Positions 35,915 through 45,267 of a stretch of DNA of 64,000 nt are shown piece by piece. The stretch covers positions 1,060,501-1,124,500 of the forward strand of contig NZ_CANNES010000001.1 of NCBI RefSeq assembly GCF_947503705.1, read 5' to 3'. Every line of letters begins with the position of its first letter. The stretch's first letter is position 1. The DNA is from an uncultured Tateyamaria sp. GTDB lineage: Bacteria; Pseudomonadota; Alphaproteobacteria; Rhodobacterales; Rhodobacteraceae. The position numbers and the translations under genes were made by a program. The notes beneath the pieces were generated by a model, which made no database searches, was not told the origin of the DNA, and worked only from the letters and a program-made list of their open reading frames with translations.

Positions 35915-36843
35915 CCGGCCTCGGCCATGGCCGCCTTGTAATTCGGCGCCACGTTCATTTTGTCGCCCAAGCCTTTGGCCATCAGCAGGCCATGCAGTTT
36001 TGGGAGCCGCCAACAGGGCACGTGCATGATCATGTGATGCTCAAGGTGGTAGTTGACCCAATAGGGGGCCACGAATGTGCGCGCGATGGGCCCGGCCAGG
36101 GTGGTGCGGACGTTGCGCAGCGGGTTTTCGGACATCTCTGTTGCGCCGTGTTCGGCGATGTTGCGCACCCTGAGAACAAATTGGAACCATGTCAGATAGG
36201 GCACGATCCAGAAGGCGATGCCCCACCACCAGTCGCCGATAAAGCTGATCATCAGGGCGATCCCGAAAAAGACCGGGAAGGCGGTGTAGATGGTGTTGGA
36301 TTTGAAGGCCTGCGCCGCATCCCCTTTTGCCGCCTCGATGGCGTCGTCGTCGCCTGCGAGCCGGACAAAGGTGGCGATTTGGCTGAGCAATTGTTTGACC
36401 CCGGTTTGCCCTGTCAGGTCCCGCGTGAATTTCCGTTTCAGCGAGGCGCGCGAGGTCGGGAAATTCCGGCTGAGCTTGAGGTCGGGATCCTTGTCCGTTT
36501 GGGTATAGCGATGGTGTGTGAGGTGGTAGTGCCGATAGGCCTTGAGGTCGGCCATGATCGGCCAACCGCAGGCCCAGGTGCCTGCCCATTCGTTGAGGCC
36601 GCGCGTTTTGAACAGCGCGTTATGGGCGGCGTCATGCATGAGGATGGCGAGGCCCAGTTGCCGTGACCCGATCAGAAGGACCGCCAACAGGGCCGTGAGC
36701 GGGTTGGGCCAGAGCGCGAACATCGCGATGGCGGCGGCGATCACGCCCCAGCAGTGCAGAACCAGAAGCGCGCCCGCGAGGTCAGAGCGTGTCGCCAGAG
36801 GGCGGATGTGGTCTGAGGTCAGGTATGCTTTGCCCGGGGTCAT
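35905..36843 (-). CDS. Membrane fatty acid desaturase
   Basis: A 312-residue integral membrane desaturase with the three histidine boxes that bind the di-iron centre: HDAAH (residues 70-74), HYHLTHH (105-111) and HLEHH near 264. Several long hydrophobic segments surround them. It introduces a double bond or hydroxyl into an acyl lipid or related chain; regioselectivity cannot be read. No ferredoxin or reductase gene is adjacent. The 141 bases upstream towards hemC contain a small hairpin (AGGGGCATTGCCCCT) and no gene. Confidence 0.87.
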   Translation of the reverse strand: MTPGKAYLTSDHIRPLATRSDLAGALLVLHCWGVIAAAIAMFALWPNPLTALLAVLLIGSRQLGLAILMHDAAHNALFKTRGLNEWAGTWACGWPIMADLKAYRHYHLTHHRYTQTDKDPDLKLSRNFPTSRASLKRKFTRDLTGQTGVKQLLSQIATFVRLAGDDDAIEAAKGDAAQAFKSNTIYTAFPVFFGIALMISFIGDWWWGIAFWIVPYLTWFQFVLRVRNIAEHGATEMSENPLRNVRTTLAGPIARTFVAPYWVNYHLEHHMIMHVPCWRLPKLHGLLMAKGLGDKMNVAPNYKAAMAEAGWD

Positions 36844-36984
36844 GGCAGGCCTCCTTCCCTATCAAGATGGGGGGCCAGGGGGCATCAGGTCAAGGGTGAC
36901 GCGGGGTTGTCGCCGGATACAGGGGCATTGCCCCTTGGCGTATACGCGCCTCACCCAAGGGTATTTGTACTGGGAATTGGCGCG

Positions 36985-37929
36985 TCAGTGCCAGTCGAAG
37001 AAGCTGGGCCCGGCCCGTTTCAGCAGTTCCTTGGCGAGGTCTTCGCCCATCTCTGCGCCGTCTTCGATCGGGCCGGTGCGCTTTGCCGACAGGGCGTCGG
37101 AGCCGTCGGGGCGCAGCACTTCGCCTGCCAGATGCAGCACGGAGCCGTCCAGCGTGGCAAGCCCTGCGATGGGTGTTTCACAAGAGCCATCCAGCGTCAG
37201 CAGGAAACGCCGTTCGGCGGCCAGCCTTTGGCCGGTTTCGGTGTCGTGAATGGCGGCCAGAAGCGCGGCGGTGTTGCTGTCATCGAGCCGCCGTTCGATC
37301 CCGATCGCCCCCTGGGCCACGGCGGGCAGCATGTCATCGGTGGCCACGGGTGTCGCGGGCACCTCGTCCATCGCCAAACGGTTCAGCCCCGCGCAGGCGA
37401 GGAAGGTGCATTCAGCCACGCCATCGGCCAGTTTCTTGAGCCGGGTCTGGACGTTGCCGCGGAACTCGACCACTTGCAGGTCGGGCCGTTTGTGCAAGAG
37501 CTGTGCCCGGCGGCGCAAAGACGAGGTGCCGACCACGGCACCCTGGGCAAGGCCCGTGATTCCGGTGAGCGTTGGCGAGATGAACGCGTCCCGCACATCC
37601 TCGCGCGGCAGATAGGTGTCGAGGATCAACCCCTCGGGCTGGATCGTCGGCATGTCCTTCATCGAATGGACGGCGATGTCGATCTTGCCCGACAGAAGGT
37701 CTTCTTCGATCTCGCGGGTAAAGAGCCCTTTGCCCCCGATATCCTTGAGCGGGTGATCCTGAATGGCGTCGCCCGTGACCTTGATGATCACAATCTCGAA
37801 CGCGTCTTCGGGCAGGTTGAATGCAACCCCCAACCGCGCACGGGTTTCGTAAGCCTGGGCCAGAGCCAGGGGCGAGCCGCGCGTGCCGATCTTCAGCGGC
37901 GCAGTTGAGTTGGGAAGTCGCACTGTCAT
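36985..37929 (-). CDS. hemC: Hydroxymethylbilane synthase (porphobilinogen deaminase)
   Basis: A 314-residue HemC that assembles four porphobilinogens into hydroxymethylbilane. It has the N-terminal KIGTRGSPLALAQA, the VGTSSLRRRAQL substrate loop, and the cofactor-binding Cys in LDGSCETPIAGLA. The start is the ATG at 37929; an in-frame TTG at 37953 falls inside the regulatory palindrome. It is divergent from hemE, and the shared gap carries a perfect TGT-N12-ACA palindrome. Confidence 0.95.
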   Translation of the reverse strand: MTVRLPNSTAPLKIGTRGSPLALAQAYETRARLGVAFNLPEDAFEIVIIKVTGDAIQDHPLKDIGGKGLFTREIEEDLLSGKIDIAVHSMKDMPTIQPEGLILDTYLPREDVRDAFISPTLTGITGLAQGAVVGTSSLRRRAQLLHKRPDLQVVEFRGNVQTRLKKLADGVAECTFLACAGLNRLAMDEVPATPVATDDMLPAVAQGAIGIERRLDDSNTAALLAAIHDTETGQRLAAERRFLLTLDGSCETPIAGLATLDGSVLHLAGEVLRPDGSDALSAKRTGPIEDGAEMGEDLAKELLKRAGPSFFDWH

Positions 37930-37947
37930 GGGTTTATCTTTTAGGTG

Positions 37948-37965
37948 TGTCAACTTATGTTGACA
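37948..37965. promoter_or_regulatory. Perfect PpsR/CrtJ-type palindrome between hemC and hemE
   Basis: TGTCAACTTATGTTGACA is an 18-base dyad fitting TGT-N12-ACA, with fully symmetric arms. It is 18 bases from the hemC start and 32 bases from the hemE start, so one bound dimer could repress both genes. PpsR/CrtJ control of tetrapyrrole genes is known in Rhodobacter; its use here is inferred. Confidence 0.75.
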
Positions 37966-37997
37966 ACTGGAAACGATAAGACAGAGGCCACAGCGCG

Positions 37998-39041
37998 ATG
38001 AAAGATGCGGTTCAAACCAAGACGATTTTGCGAGCCCTGGCGGGAGAGACCCTGCCCACGCCGCCCATCTGGATGATGCGCCAGGCGGGTCGCTATTTGC
38101 CTGAATACAAGGCCACCCGAGCGCAGGCCGGTGATTTCCTGTCGCTGTGCTATAACCCTGAACTGGCCGCCGAGGTCACGTTGCAGCCCATCCGCCGCTA
38201 TGGATTTGATGCCGCGATTCTGTTTGCCGACATCCTTTTGGTCCCGCAGGCCCTTGGTGCGGATCTTTGGTTTGTCACAGGCGAGGGGCCGCGCCTGTCG
38301 ACCATCACCGATCAGGCGGGCGTCAACGCCCTGAAACCTTTGGATGCGATTCACGACACGCTGAACCCGATCTATGAGACGGTGAAAATTCTACGCCGCG
38401 AACTGCCTGAAGAGACGACCTTGATCGGCTTTGCCGGCGCGCCCTGGACCGTGGCCACCTATATGATCGCTGGCCAAGGCACGCCTGATCAGGCCCCTGC
38501 CCATGCTTTCATGCAGGGCAATACCCCGGCGTTCGAGGCCCTGTTGGCCCGCATCACGGCCGCGACCATCGAATATCTGGCGATGCAGATCGAGGCAGGT
38601 GCAGAGGTCGTGAAGATCTTTGACAGCTGGGCCGGATCGCTGAAGGGCGACGCGTTCCAGAAATACGCCGTGGCCCCCTGTGCCGAGATTACCGCAGCCC
38701 TCAAGGCCCGCTATCCCCATATTCCGGTCATCGGTTTCCCGCGTGAAGCGGGGGATGGCTACATCGGGTTCCATGCCGCCACTGGGGTGGATTGCGTGGC
38801 GCTGGACAACTCGGTGTCTCCCGATTGGGCGGCGGCCAATGTGCAAAAGGATGGCTGTGTGCAGGGCAACCTGGCGTCGCGCCATATGGTCACCGGCGGA
38901 CAGGACCTGATCGACGAGACCCGCGCCATCGTCAAAGCCTTTTCTAAGGGGCCGCACATCTTCAACCTCGGCCACGGGATCACGCCGGACGCGGACCCGG
39001 AAAACGTGACCCTGATGATCGAGACGGTGCGGGGCGGATAG
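37998..39041 (+). CDS. hemE: Uroporphyrinogen decarboxylase
   Basis: A 347-residue HemE that converts uroporphyrinogen III to coproporphyrinogen III in the cytosol. It has the N-terminal signature [16 protein letters not shown], the [12 protein letters not shown] region, and the second signature [14 protein letters not shown]. The C-terminus [16 protein letters not shown] is also standard. The length is normal for the family. With hemC, hemF and hemN this window covers several late haem steps. Confidence 0.96.
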   Translation: MKDAVQTKTILRALAGETLPTPPIWMMRQAGRYLPEYKATRAQAGDFLSLCYNPELAAEVTLQPIRRYGFDAAILFADILLVPQALGADLWFVTGEGPRLSTITDQAGVNALKPLDAIHDTLNPIYETVKILRRELPEETTLIGFAGAPWTVATYMIAGQGTPDQAPAHAFMQGNTPAFEALLARITAATIEYLAMQIEAGAEVVKIFDSWAGSLKGDAFQKYAVAPCAEITAALKARYPHIPVIGFPREAGDGYIGFHAATGVDCVALDNSVSPDWAAANVQKDGCVQGNLASRHMVTGGQDLIDETRAIVKAFSKGPHIFNLGHGITPDADPENVTLMIETVRGG

Positions 39042-39094
39042 GATAGTTTTCGGCCTTGACGGGGGGCGAGGGCTGGCATAGGTCACGCCCCGAT

Positions 39095-39171
39095 GGCGCG
39101 GTAGCTCAGTTGGTTAGAGCGATCGACTCATAATCGATAGGTCGGGAGTTCAAGTCTCCCCCACGCCACCA
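39095..39171 (+). tRNA. tRNA with CAT anticodon (elongator Met or Ile2)
   Basis: A 77-base cloverleaf with encoded CCA. The D-arm is GCTC...GAGC; the anticodon stem ATCGA/TCGAT carries loop CTCATAA, so the anticodon CAT is at 39129-39131. The T-stem is GGGAG/CTCCC. The acceptor is GGCGCGG against CCACGCC, which leaves a C-A mismatch at pair 5-68. The anticodon arm resembles both elongator Met and the lysidine-modified Ile2 tRNA, so identity is not settled. Its 3' end is repeated twice downstream with a 113-base period. Confidence 0.88.
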
Positions 39172-39402
39172 TTCACCAACCTTTCCGCTCCTTGCTGTGA
39201 TCCGCGCTGCGGTGGGCCCGACTAACGCGCATCGCCTTTGGCGCTACGCTGAGTGCGGGCATTCAAGTCTCCCCCACGCCACCATTCACCAACCTTTCCG
39301 CTCCTTGCTGTGTACCGCGGTGTGGTTGGCCCGACTAACGCGCATCGCCTTTGGCGCTACGCTGAGTGCGGGAGTTCAAGTCTCCCCCACGCCACCATTT
39401 AC
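39149..39402 (+). repeat. 113-base tandem repeat starting inside the tRNA 3' end
   Basis: Units at 39149-39261 and 39262-39374 agree at about 106 of 113 positions, and a third partial unit runs from 39375 to about 39399. Each starts with the tRNA T-loop/acceptor end and CCA, followed by the same flank. The stretch 39172-39534 holds no gene I can support beyond these repeats. Confidence 0.9.
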
Positions 39403-39534
39403 TAACCATTTTGTTGATTGGATCGCGTTTGGTTCCGGCTTTCTTAATCGCGTGCGCCGTCCGGGTTACCACGCATTTCAGTTCAGCCGACATTTGGGAA
39501 GAAGACCGAGTATTTCCAGCAGTGGAATCGCGGT

Positions 39535-40590
39535 TCAACCCGTTCGGCGCAGGCCGCTTTCGGGGTCGAACACATGTGCTTTGCCCGGCTCGATCCGAAA
39601 GCCACGTGCGGTCGTGGTTTCGGGCATTAGATGCACGCCTTGCAGGCTGACGGTAAATCCACCGTCCAAGCCTTCAAGCACCCCGTGCAGGAGCGTGTTG
39701 GCGCCCAGTGGCTCGGCCATTTTCACCACCACGCGGATTGGGCCTGCGTCGTCGGGCACAAGGTGTTCGGGTCGTACGCCCAGTTTGACCGGGCCGTCCG
39801 CACCGACGGTGTCGGCAACAGGCTGACCGCCGAGAAGGATTTTGCCGCCCTTCACCTCGGCATCCACGATGTTCATCGCCGGGCTGCCGATGAACTGGGC
39901 GGCGAACAAGGTGCGCGGTGTCTCGTAGACTTCAAGCGGTGTGCCGATCTGTTCGGCGATGCCAGCGTGCATCACGATCATCCGGTCGGCCATGGTCATC
40001 GCCTCGACCTGATCATGGGTGACGTAGAGCGATGTGATCCCGAGCTTGGATTGCAGTTCCTTGATCTCTAGCCGCATTTGCACGCGCAGCTTTGCATCGA
40101 GGTTGGACAGAGGTTCGTCAAACAGGAAAACGGCAGGTTCGCGGACAATTGCGCGGCCCATGGCGACACGTTGACGTTGCCCGCCAGAGAGCTGTTTGGG
40201 TTTGCGATCCAACAACGCCTCCAACTGCAGGAGCTTGGCGGCGGCCACGACTTTGGCTTCGATCTGGGCTTTGGGCAGCTTGGCGATCTTGAGGCCATAA
40301 CCCATGTTCTGACGCACCGACATATGCGGATAGAGCGCGTAGTTCTGGAACACCATCGCGATGTCGCGGTCCATCGGTTCCTTGTCGTTGGCCCGTTCGC
40401 CGCCGATCAGAACCTCGCCCTCCGATACGGTTTCGAGACCAGCGACCATGCGCAACAGTGTGGATTTCCCGCAACCGGACGGCCCGACAATCACGATGAA
40501 TTCGCCGTCTGCGATGTCGGTTGTGATGCCGTGGATCACGTCTGTGGCGCCAAAGCTTTTCTTGACGTCCTTGAGGGACACAGTTGCCAT
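39535..40590 (-). CDS. ugpC: Glycerol-3-phosphate-type ABC transporter ATPase
   Basis: A 351-residue ATPase. It has Walker [10 protein letters not shown], signature LSGGQRQR, Walker [14 protein letters not shown] and a TOBE domain at the C-terminus. It starts [14 protein letters not shown], as in UgpC. It is the last gene of ugpBAEC, 3 bases after ugpE. The MalK-like family is broad, so the assignment depends on the binding protein and gene order. Confidence 0.87.
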   Translation of the reverse strand: MATVSLKDVKKSFGATDVIHGITTDIADGEFIVIVGPSGCGKSTLLRMVAGLETVSEGEVLIGGERANDKEPMDRDIAMVFQNYALYPHMSVRQNMGYGLKIAKLPKAQIEAKVVAAAKLLQLEALLDRKPKQLSGGQRQRVAMGRAIVREPAVFLFDEPLSNLDAKLRVQMRLEIKELQSKLGITSLYVTHDQVEAMTMADRMIVMHAGIAEQIGTPLEVYETPRTLFAAQFIGSPAMNIVDAEVKGGKILLGGQPVADTVGADGPVKLGVRPEHLVPDDAGPIRVVVKMAEPLGANTLLHGVLEGLDGGFTVSLQGVHLMPETTTARGFRIEPGKAHVFDPESGLRRTG

Positions 40591-40593
40591 ATT

Positions 40594-41451
40594 CTATTTC
40601 TCGCTATCGACGAGGCCGCGGATAAACAGCCGTTGCATACTCACCACGACGATGACCGGAGGGATCATCGCAAGGATGGAGGTGGCCATGATCACGGGCC
40701 ATTCAGCCACATCATCGCCCGATGGGAACATCTGTTTGATGCCCATGACGATGGTGTTCATTTCTGGGTCTGTCGTGATCAGCAGTGGCCAGAGGTATTG
40801 GTTCCAGCCGTAGATGAACAAGATCACGAACAGGGCTGCGACGTTTGTCCGGCTCATCGGCACGACAATATCCCAGAAGAACCGCATGGGGCTGGCCCCG
40901 TCGACGCGCGCGGCCTCGGCCAATTCATCCGGGATCGTGAGGAAAAACTGGCGAAAGAGGAATGTGGCCGTGGCCGAGGCGATCAGGGGAAAGATCAGCC
41001 CGCCATAGCTGTTGAGCATGCCGAAGCCTGCGACCACCTCGTAGGTTGGCACAATGCGCACCTCGACCGGCAGCATCAGTGTCAGAAAGATCATCCAGAA
41101 GAACAGGTTGCGCCCTGGAAAGCGGAAATAGACAATTGCGAAGGCCGACAGGAGCGAGATGACGATTTTCCCAACCGCGATCCCGATCGCCATCACCAGA
41201 CTGTTCACCAGCATCGTGGCCACGGGCACGTTCACCCCGGAAAACAGGGCCTTGGAATAGTTTTCCCACATCTGGTCGCCGGGCCAGAGCGGCATCGGCG
41301 GTCTCACGATTTCGGGCTGGGTCACGGTGGAGGCGACGAAGGCCAGCCAGATTGGAAAGAAGATGATCAAAACCCCAAGGATCATGAAGACGTGGGTCAA
41401 CCAGAGTCCTGCCCCGCGTTTTTCGACCATGCCGTGGACTTCCTGGGCCAT
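40594..41451 (-). CDS. ugpE: Glycerol-3-phosphate-type ABC transporter permease
   Basis: A 285-residue six-helix permease whose EAA loop reads [20 protein letters not shown]. The N-terminus [25 protein letters not shown] matches UgpE. The start codon shares one base with the ugpA stop. It forms the channel with UgpA. Confidence 0.88.
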   Translation of the reverse strand: MAQEVHGMVEKRGAGLWLTHVFMILGVLIIFFPIWLAFVASTVTQPEIVRPPMPLWPGDQMWENYSKALFSGVNVPVATMLVNSLVMAIGIAVGKIVISLLSAFAIVYFRFPGRNLFFWMIFLTLMLPVEVRIVPTYEVVAGFGMLNSYGGLIFPLIASATATFLFRQFFLTIPDELAEAARVDGASPMRFFWDIVVPMSRTNVAALFVILFIYGWNQYLWPLLITTDPEMNTIVMGIKQMFPSGDDVAEWPVIMATSILAMIPPVIVVVSMQRLFIRGLVDSEK

Positions 41452-42332
41452 CAGTAATGCACCCTTTTCTCTACGAATTTGAATTGGATGATCGTCAGCA
41501 TCCCCACGACAAAGAGCAGGATCACCGATTGCGCCGAGGATGAGCCGAGGTCTTGGCCCACGAACCCGTCCGAGAAGACCTTGTAGACCAGCACCGTTGT
41601 GGACTGCTGTGGGCCGCCGGATGTGATTGTGTGGATGACGCCGAAGGTTTCGAAGAAGGAATAGACGACGTTCACCACCAGCAAAAAGAATGTAGTTGGC
41701 GACAAAAGGGGCAAAACGATTGTCCAGAACCGTTTCCAGAACCGTGCGCCGTCAATGGCCGCCGCCTCAAGCACGGAGCGTGGGACCGCCTGGAGCGCGG
41801 CAAAGAAGAACAAGAAGTTATAACTGATCCGCCCCCAGGCCGATGCAACGACAACAAGGCCCATCGCCTCACCTCCGTTCAGGACGTGATTCCAGTCGTA
41901 GCCCAGGTTTCCCAGATACCAGGACACCACGCCGACCCGGGTGTTGAACATGAACAGCCACAGCACGCCCGCAATGGCCGGGGCCACTGCATAGGGCCAT
42001 ATCAGCATGGTGCGATAGACACCTGATCCTTTGATCAGCCGGTCTGCGATGACCGCGAGGAACAGCGCGGGGATCATTGAACACAGCGTCACCAGAATGG
42101 AAAACACCGCCGTCGTCCCAAACGACGCGCGGTAGAACCGGTCGCTGAGCAGGAACTCGAAATTGCCCAGCCCCACGAACTGGGACGACAGGCCAAAGGG
42201 GTCAGGGATAAAGAGCGATTGCCAGATCGCCTGACCTGCGGGGTAGAAAAAGAAAACGGCTGACACCAGAACCTGTGGCGCAATCAGCAGTGCCGGAAGC
42301 CACCAGCCGCGAAACGTGACCCGTTTTTGCAT
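41451..42332 (-). CDS. ugpA: Glycerol-3-phosphate-type ABC transporter permease
   Basis: A 293-residue six-helix permease. The early sequence [25 protein letters not shown] is a UgpA hallmark. The EAA-like loop [20 protein letters not shown] lies near residues 190-210. It pairs with UgpE. The 59-base gap to ugpB contains a perfect hairpin. Confidence 0.9.
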   Translation of the reverse strand: MQKRVTFRGWWLPALLIAPQVLVSAVFFFYPAGQAIWQSLFIPDPFGLSSQFVGLGNFEFLLSDRFYRASFGTTAVFSILVTLCSMIPALFLAVIADRLIKGSGVYRTMLIWPYAVAPAIAGVLWLFMFNTRVGVVSWYLGNLGYDWNHVLNGGEAMGLVVVASAWGRISYNFLFFFAALQAVPRSVLEAAAIDGARFWKRFWTIVLPLLSPTTFFLLVVNVVYSFFETFGVIHTITSGGPQQSTTVLVYKVFSDGFVGQDLGSSSAQSVILLFVVGMLTIIQFKFVEKRVHY

Positions 42333-42353
42333 TGTCCAACCCCTTGGAAAAAC

Positions 42354-42377
42354 GGCAGGCCCGATATCAGGCCTGCC
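42354..42377 (-). terminator. Intercistronic hairpin between ugpB and ugpA
   Basis: GGCAGGCC and GGCCTGCC form a perfect 8-base stem around CGATATCA. It sits directly after the binding-protein gene, as at the other sugar transporter and the TRAP operon in this window. There is no T run on the transcribed strand. Confidence 0.6.
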
Positions 42378-42391
42378 ATTGGTGTTTCGCC

Positions 42392-43702
42392 TTAGCGGTT
42401 GGCGGCCTCAAAGCGGCGCAGCAAGGCATCGCCACGCTCTTTGGCGCTGTCCATGGCCTCTTGAGCGGTCTTGTCACCGGACCAGATGCCCTCAAGCTCT
42501 TCGTCGATGATCCCGCGGATCTGGTCAAAGGACCCCAACCGCAAACCTTTGGAATTGGCTGTGGGTTCCTTTGCGGTCATCTGGATCACGGCGATGTCGG
42601 TGCCGGGGTTCTTGGCGTAGAAGCCCGCCGCGCGCGTGATGTCGCCCGCTTCGGCAGTGATCGGCAGATAGCCGGTGTCCTGGTGCCATTTGGCCTGAAC
42701 ATCGCCCGACGACAGGTAGTTCAGGAATGCACCGGCACCGTTGTACTCGTCGTCGCTGTGACCTTCCATGACCCACAAGGACGCGCCACCGATGATGGTG
42801 TTCTGGGGTGCGTTGCCGACGCCTTCCCAGTAGGGCAGCGGTCGCACGTCAAAGTCGAATTCGGCCTCGGAACTGATGCCCGCATAGCCCGCCGAGCTTT
42901 CGGTAAAGAGCGCGCATTCACCCGCGCGGAAGTTCGCGCCACCTTCATTGCGGCGGCCTGTGTAGATGAACTTGCCGTCCTGCGCCCACTGGCCCATCGC
43001 CGTGAGGTGCGCGACTTGCGCCGGACCGTTCAGCGCCAGTTCGGTGTCGAGACCGGCAAAACCGTTATCTTGCGTTGCAAAGGGCACATCGTGATAGGCC
43101 GAGAAGTTTTCGAGGTGAATCCAGCTTTGCCATGCGGTCACAAGCGGGCATTCCTCGCCACCTTCTTGCAGCGCCGTCAGGACCGTATCGACGTTCTGCC
43201 ATGTGGACAGATCGGTATCAGGGTCTACACCTGCCGCCGTCATCGCATCGCGGTTGACCCACAGCACAGGAGTCGAAGCGTTGAACGGCAGCGAAAGCAT
43301 GTCGCCATCGGTAGAGGTGTAATACCCTTTGACTGAGCCGATATAGGCGTCAGGGTCAAAGTCACCGCCACTTTTTGCCATCACTTCGTAGGCGGGGCGC
43401 ACGGCGCCCGAGGCGGCCATCATCGTCGCTGTCCCAACTTCGAACACCATCAGGATATGGGGCTGCTCGCCCGCACGGAAGGCGGCGATGCCTGCGTTCA
43501 GGGTCTCGGAATAGTTGCCCTTGTGGCTTTGAACCACGACATAATCGCTTTGGCTGGCATTGAATTCTTCGACTTGCGCCGCAACCAGTTCCCCAAGGCG
43601 GCCGGTGAAGGCGTGCCAGAATTGGACTTCGGTCTGGGCCATCGCCGCCACTGGCGACAGCATTGTCGAGACGGCGAGCGCGCCGAGCAAAGATTTCTTC
43701 AT
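42392..43702 (-). CDS. ugpB: Glycerol-3-phosphate-type ABC transporter binding protein
   Basis: A 436-residue periplasmic protein. The start is the ATG at 43702 with GGGAGG upstream; a longer frame to 43855 is excluded. The signal peptide [22 protein letters not shown] is followed by [16 protein letters not shown] and [20 protein letters not shown], strongly UgpB-like. It binds sn-glycerol-3-phosphate or glycerophosphodiesters in UgpB proteins. It is the first gene of the operon and faces a LysR regulator. Confidence 0.9.
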   Translation of the reverse strand: MKKSLLGALAVSTMLSPVAAMAQTEVQFWHAFTGRLGELVAAQVEEFNASQSDYVVVQSHKGNYSETLNAGIAAFRAGEQPHILMVFEVGTATMMAASGAVRPAYEVMAKSGGDFDPDAYIGSVKGYYTSTDGDMLSLPFNASTPVLWVNRDAMTAAGVDPDTDLSTWQNVDTVLTALQEGGEECPLVTAWQSWIHLENFSAYHDVPFATQDNGFAGLDTELALNGPAQVAHLTAMGQWAQDGKFIYTGRRNEGGANFRAGECALFTESSAGYAGISSEAEFDFDVRPLPYWEGVGNAPQNTIIGGASLWVMEGHSDDEYNGAGAFLNYLSSGDVQAKWHQDTGYLPITAEAGDITRAAGFYAKNPGTDIAVIQMTAKEPTANSKGLRLGSFDQIRGIIDEELEGIWSGDKTAQEAMDSAKERGDALLRRFEAANR

Positions 43703-43830
43703 GTTTCCTCCCTTGCACCTCAGCGGTGCGTTGTCTGTCAGGCGATGCTTTCGGCGGGCCGTGCATCGGTTGGTGACCTCGAAACGATACACCGAAGCAG
43801 GTATAATACAAGGCCGCAGAATCTTGCATA

Positions 43831-43846
43831 AATATAACATTATATT
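43831..43846. promoter_or_regulatory. AT-rich inverted repeat between ugpB and the LysR gene
   Basis: AATATAA and TTATATT flank CA, giving a 16-base dyad 36 bases before the LysR start and 129 bases before ugpB. It is a plausible LysR binding site in the divergent promoter. The surroundings are unusually AT-rich. Confidence 0.5.
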
Positions 43847-43881
43847 ATGGATCACCGCTGGGTTTCATGTGATGAATTGGC

Positions 43882-44808
43882 ATGACCCGAAAACTTCGTT
43901 TGCGCCAATTCGAGGCCCTTATGGCCGTCATTCACCACGGTTCTGTAACACGGGCCGCCAAGCAGTTGGGCATCAGCCAACCGGCCGTCAGCCGATTGCT
44001 GGCCGATCTTGGTCACACGCTGGGCTTCCCCCTTTTTGATCGGCGGGGCGGTCAACTTGCCCCCACACAGGAGGTTCGTTTTCTTCAAGCCGATATCCAA
44101 AAGGTTTTGGACCTTATGGATCAGATCGGTGAAGTCAGCCAAAGCATTACCCAAAGGAAGGCGGGCCATATCAGAATCGCCTGCCTGCCCGGCTTTGCCA
44201 CCAGCCACCTGCCTGCTGTTGTGGCCAGGTTTCTCAAGGATCGGCCCGGTGTGAGCATCACGATCGAGCCGGACCGCCCCGAACGCATTCTGGAGTGGAT
44301 GATAGACGAGCAATTCGATTTCGGGATCACCGATGGGTTTCGCGGACACTCTGCCGTGGCAAGTCGGGACATCGACGTGCGGACCGTGTGCATCTTTCCG
44401 GCCGGTCATGAGTTGGAAAAATGTGACGAGGTCACGCCGACCGACCTGGTAGGAGAACGGATCATTCACACATTGCGCGACAGTGATTTTTTCAAAAGCC
44501 TTTCGAGTGCCTTTGTTGCGGCGAACACCGGGCTAGAGACCCTTGTGGAAACTCGGCAATTCACCGCCGCCTGCGAATTGGTGTCCCACGGACTTGGTGT
44601 GGCAGTGGTAAGCGAGTTGGATGCGTTAAAATTTGCGGATCAGGGTATTTCGATGCGCCCGTTCTCGCCGACAATTCCGCATCGCTTGTCCTTGGTGCGG
44701 CCCACTTTGAAACATCCGTCTGCCATTACGTTGGAGTTTATCGAGGCTTTTGCTTCAAGCCTGGCGCCCTTTGAGGTGCTTCATGCTGCGAAAGACCAAA
44801 CGTCCTGA
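43882..44808 (+). CDS. LysR-type transcription regulator
   Basis: A 308-residue LysR protein. The helix-turn-helix is VTRAAKQLGISQPAVSRLLAD (residues about 22-42), and the effector domain begins GHIRIACLPGFATSHLPAVV. It is divergent from ugpB, so it probably governs that importer. Phosphate-limited control by PhoB is more usual for ugp genes, so a LysR partner is a small departure. Its end is convergent with the ACT-domain gene 18 bases away. Confidence 0.86.
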   Translation: MTRKLRLRQFEALMAVIHHGSVTRAAKQLGISQPAVSRLLADLGHTLGFPLFDRRGGQLAPTQEVRFLQADIQKVLDLMDQIGEVSQSITQRKAGHIRIACLPGFATSHLPAVVARFLKDRPGVSITIEPDRPERILEWMIDEQFDFGITDGFRGHSAVASRDIDVRTVCIFPAGHELEKCDEVTPTDLVGERIIHTLRDSDFFKSLSSAFVAANTGLETLVETRQFTAACELVSHGLGVAVVSELDALKFADQGISMRPFSPTIPHRLSLVRPTLKHPSAITLEFIEAFASSLAPFEVLHAAKDQTS

Positions 44809-44826
44809 TGCGCAGGTGACATTTGG

Positions 44827-45252
44827 TTATGCGGGCGGGGCAGGGGTGGCTGCCGCCTGCTGTTGTAACGCTCTCAGGGCACCCATCGCGCGGGTGCTGT
44901 CGCTTTCGGGGACAAAGACATGGTCGTGGTGAAAGCCCGCCACGACGTTGCACGAGACCTCCACATCTGTCAGCGCCTGTGCCACCGCCGCCGTCAGGCC
45001 AATCCCTTCGAGGTCGGAAAACACATTGAGCGTGATCCGCCGCATCGGCAGTTTTGTGTCATAGCCTTGTGCCGTTGCCAGATCGAGGGGCAGGATTAGG
45101 GTCACCCCCTCGGCCTCGCGCACAGTGGTAAAGGCATCAGGGGTCAGCGCCGCGGCACGCGCCGTGTCCGGTTCACAGCAATATACCCATAGGCTCGCGT
45201 CCAAAACGGGGTCCATGCCTGCGATCATGGCGGTAGTGTCTTTGACTGTCAT
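44827..45252 (-). CDS. ACT-domain protein
   Basis: A 141-residue protein with two ACT-like halves: DASLWVYCCEPD...EGVTLILP and RITLNVFSDLEGIGLTAAVAQAL, ending HDHVFVPESDSTRAMGAL. This matches the stand-alone ACT (CASTOR-like) proteins, which bind amino acids as dimers and have no catalytic domain. It follows the MttB-family gene by 15 bases, so a role in sensing an amino acid or betaine in that pathway is possible. Confidence 0.78.
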   Translation of the reverse strand: MTVKDTTAMIAGMDPVLDASLWVYCCEPDTARAAALTPDAFTTVREAEGVTLILPLDLATAQGYDTKLPMRRITLNVFSDLEGIGLTAAVAQALTDVEVSCNVVAGFHHDHVFVPESDSTRAMGALRALQQQAAATPAPPA

Positions 45253-45267
45253 GGCGGGATTTGGTCC

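Noticed and set aside
39262-39402. Possible second and third tRNA genes in the tandem repeat
   Set aside because: Only the T-arm 3' side and the acceptor end recur. The upstream part of each unit has no D-arm or anticodon arm.
39335-39538. Reverse-strand ORF (67 codons) across the tRNA-end repeat
   Set aside because: It reads back through repeated tRNA acceptor sequence (WWRGGDLNSR-type residues), a known source of spurious hypothetical proteins.
39197-39826. Forward ORF of 209 codons running through the repeats into the 3' end of ugpC
   Set aside because: It starts in repeated tRNA-flank DNA and continues antisense to ugpC; it shows no ribosome site or domain.
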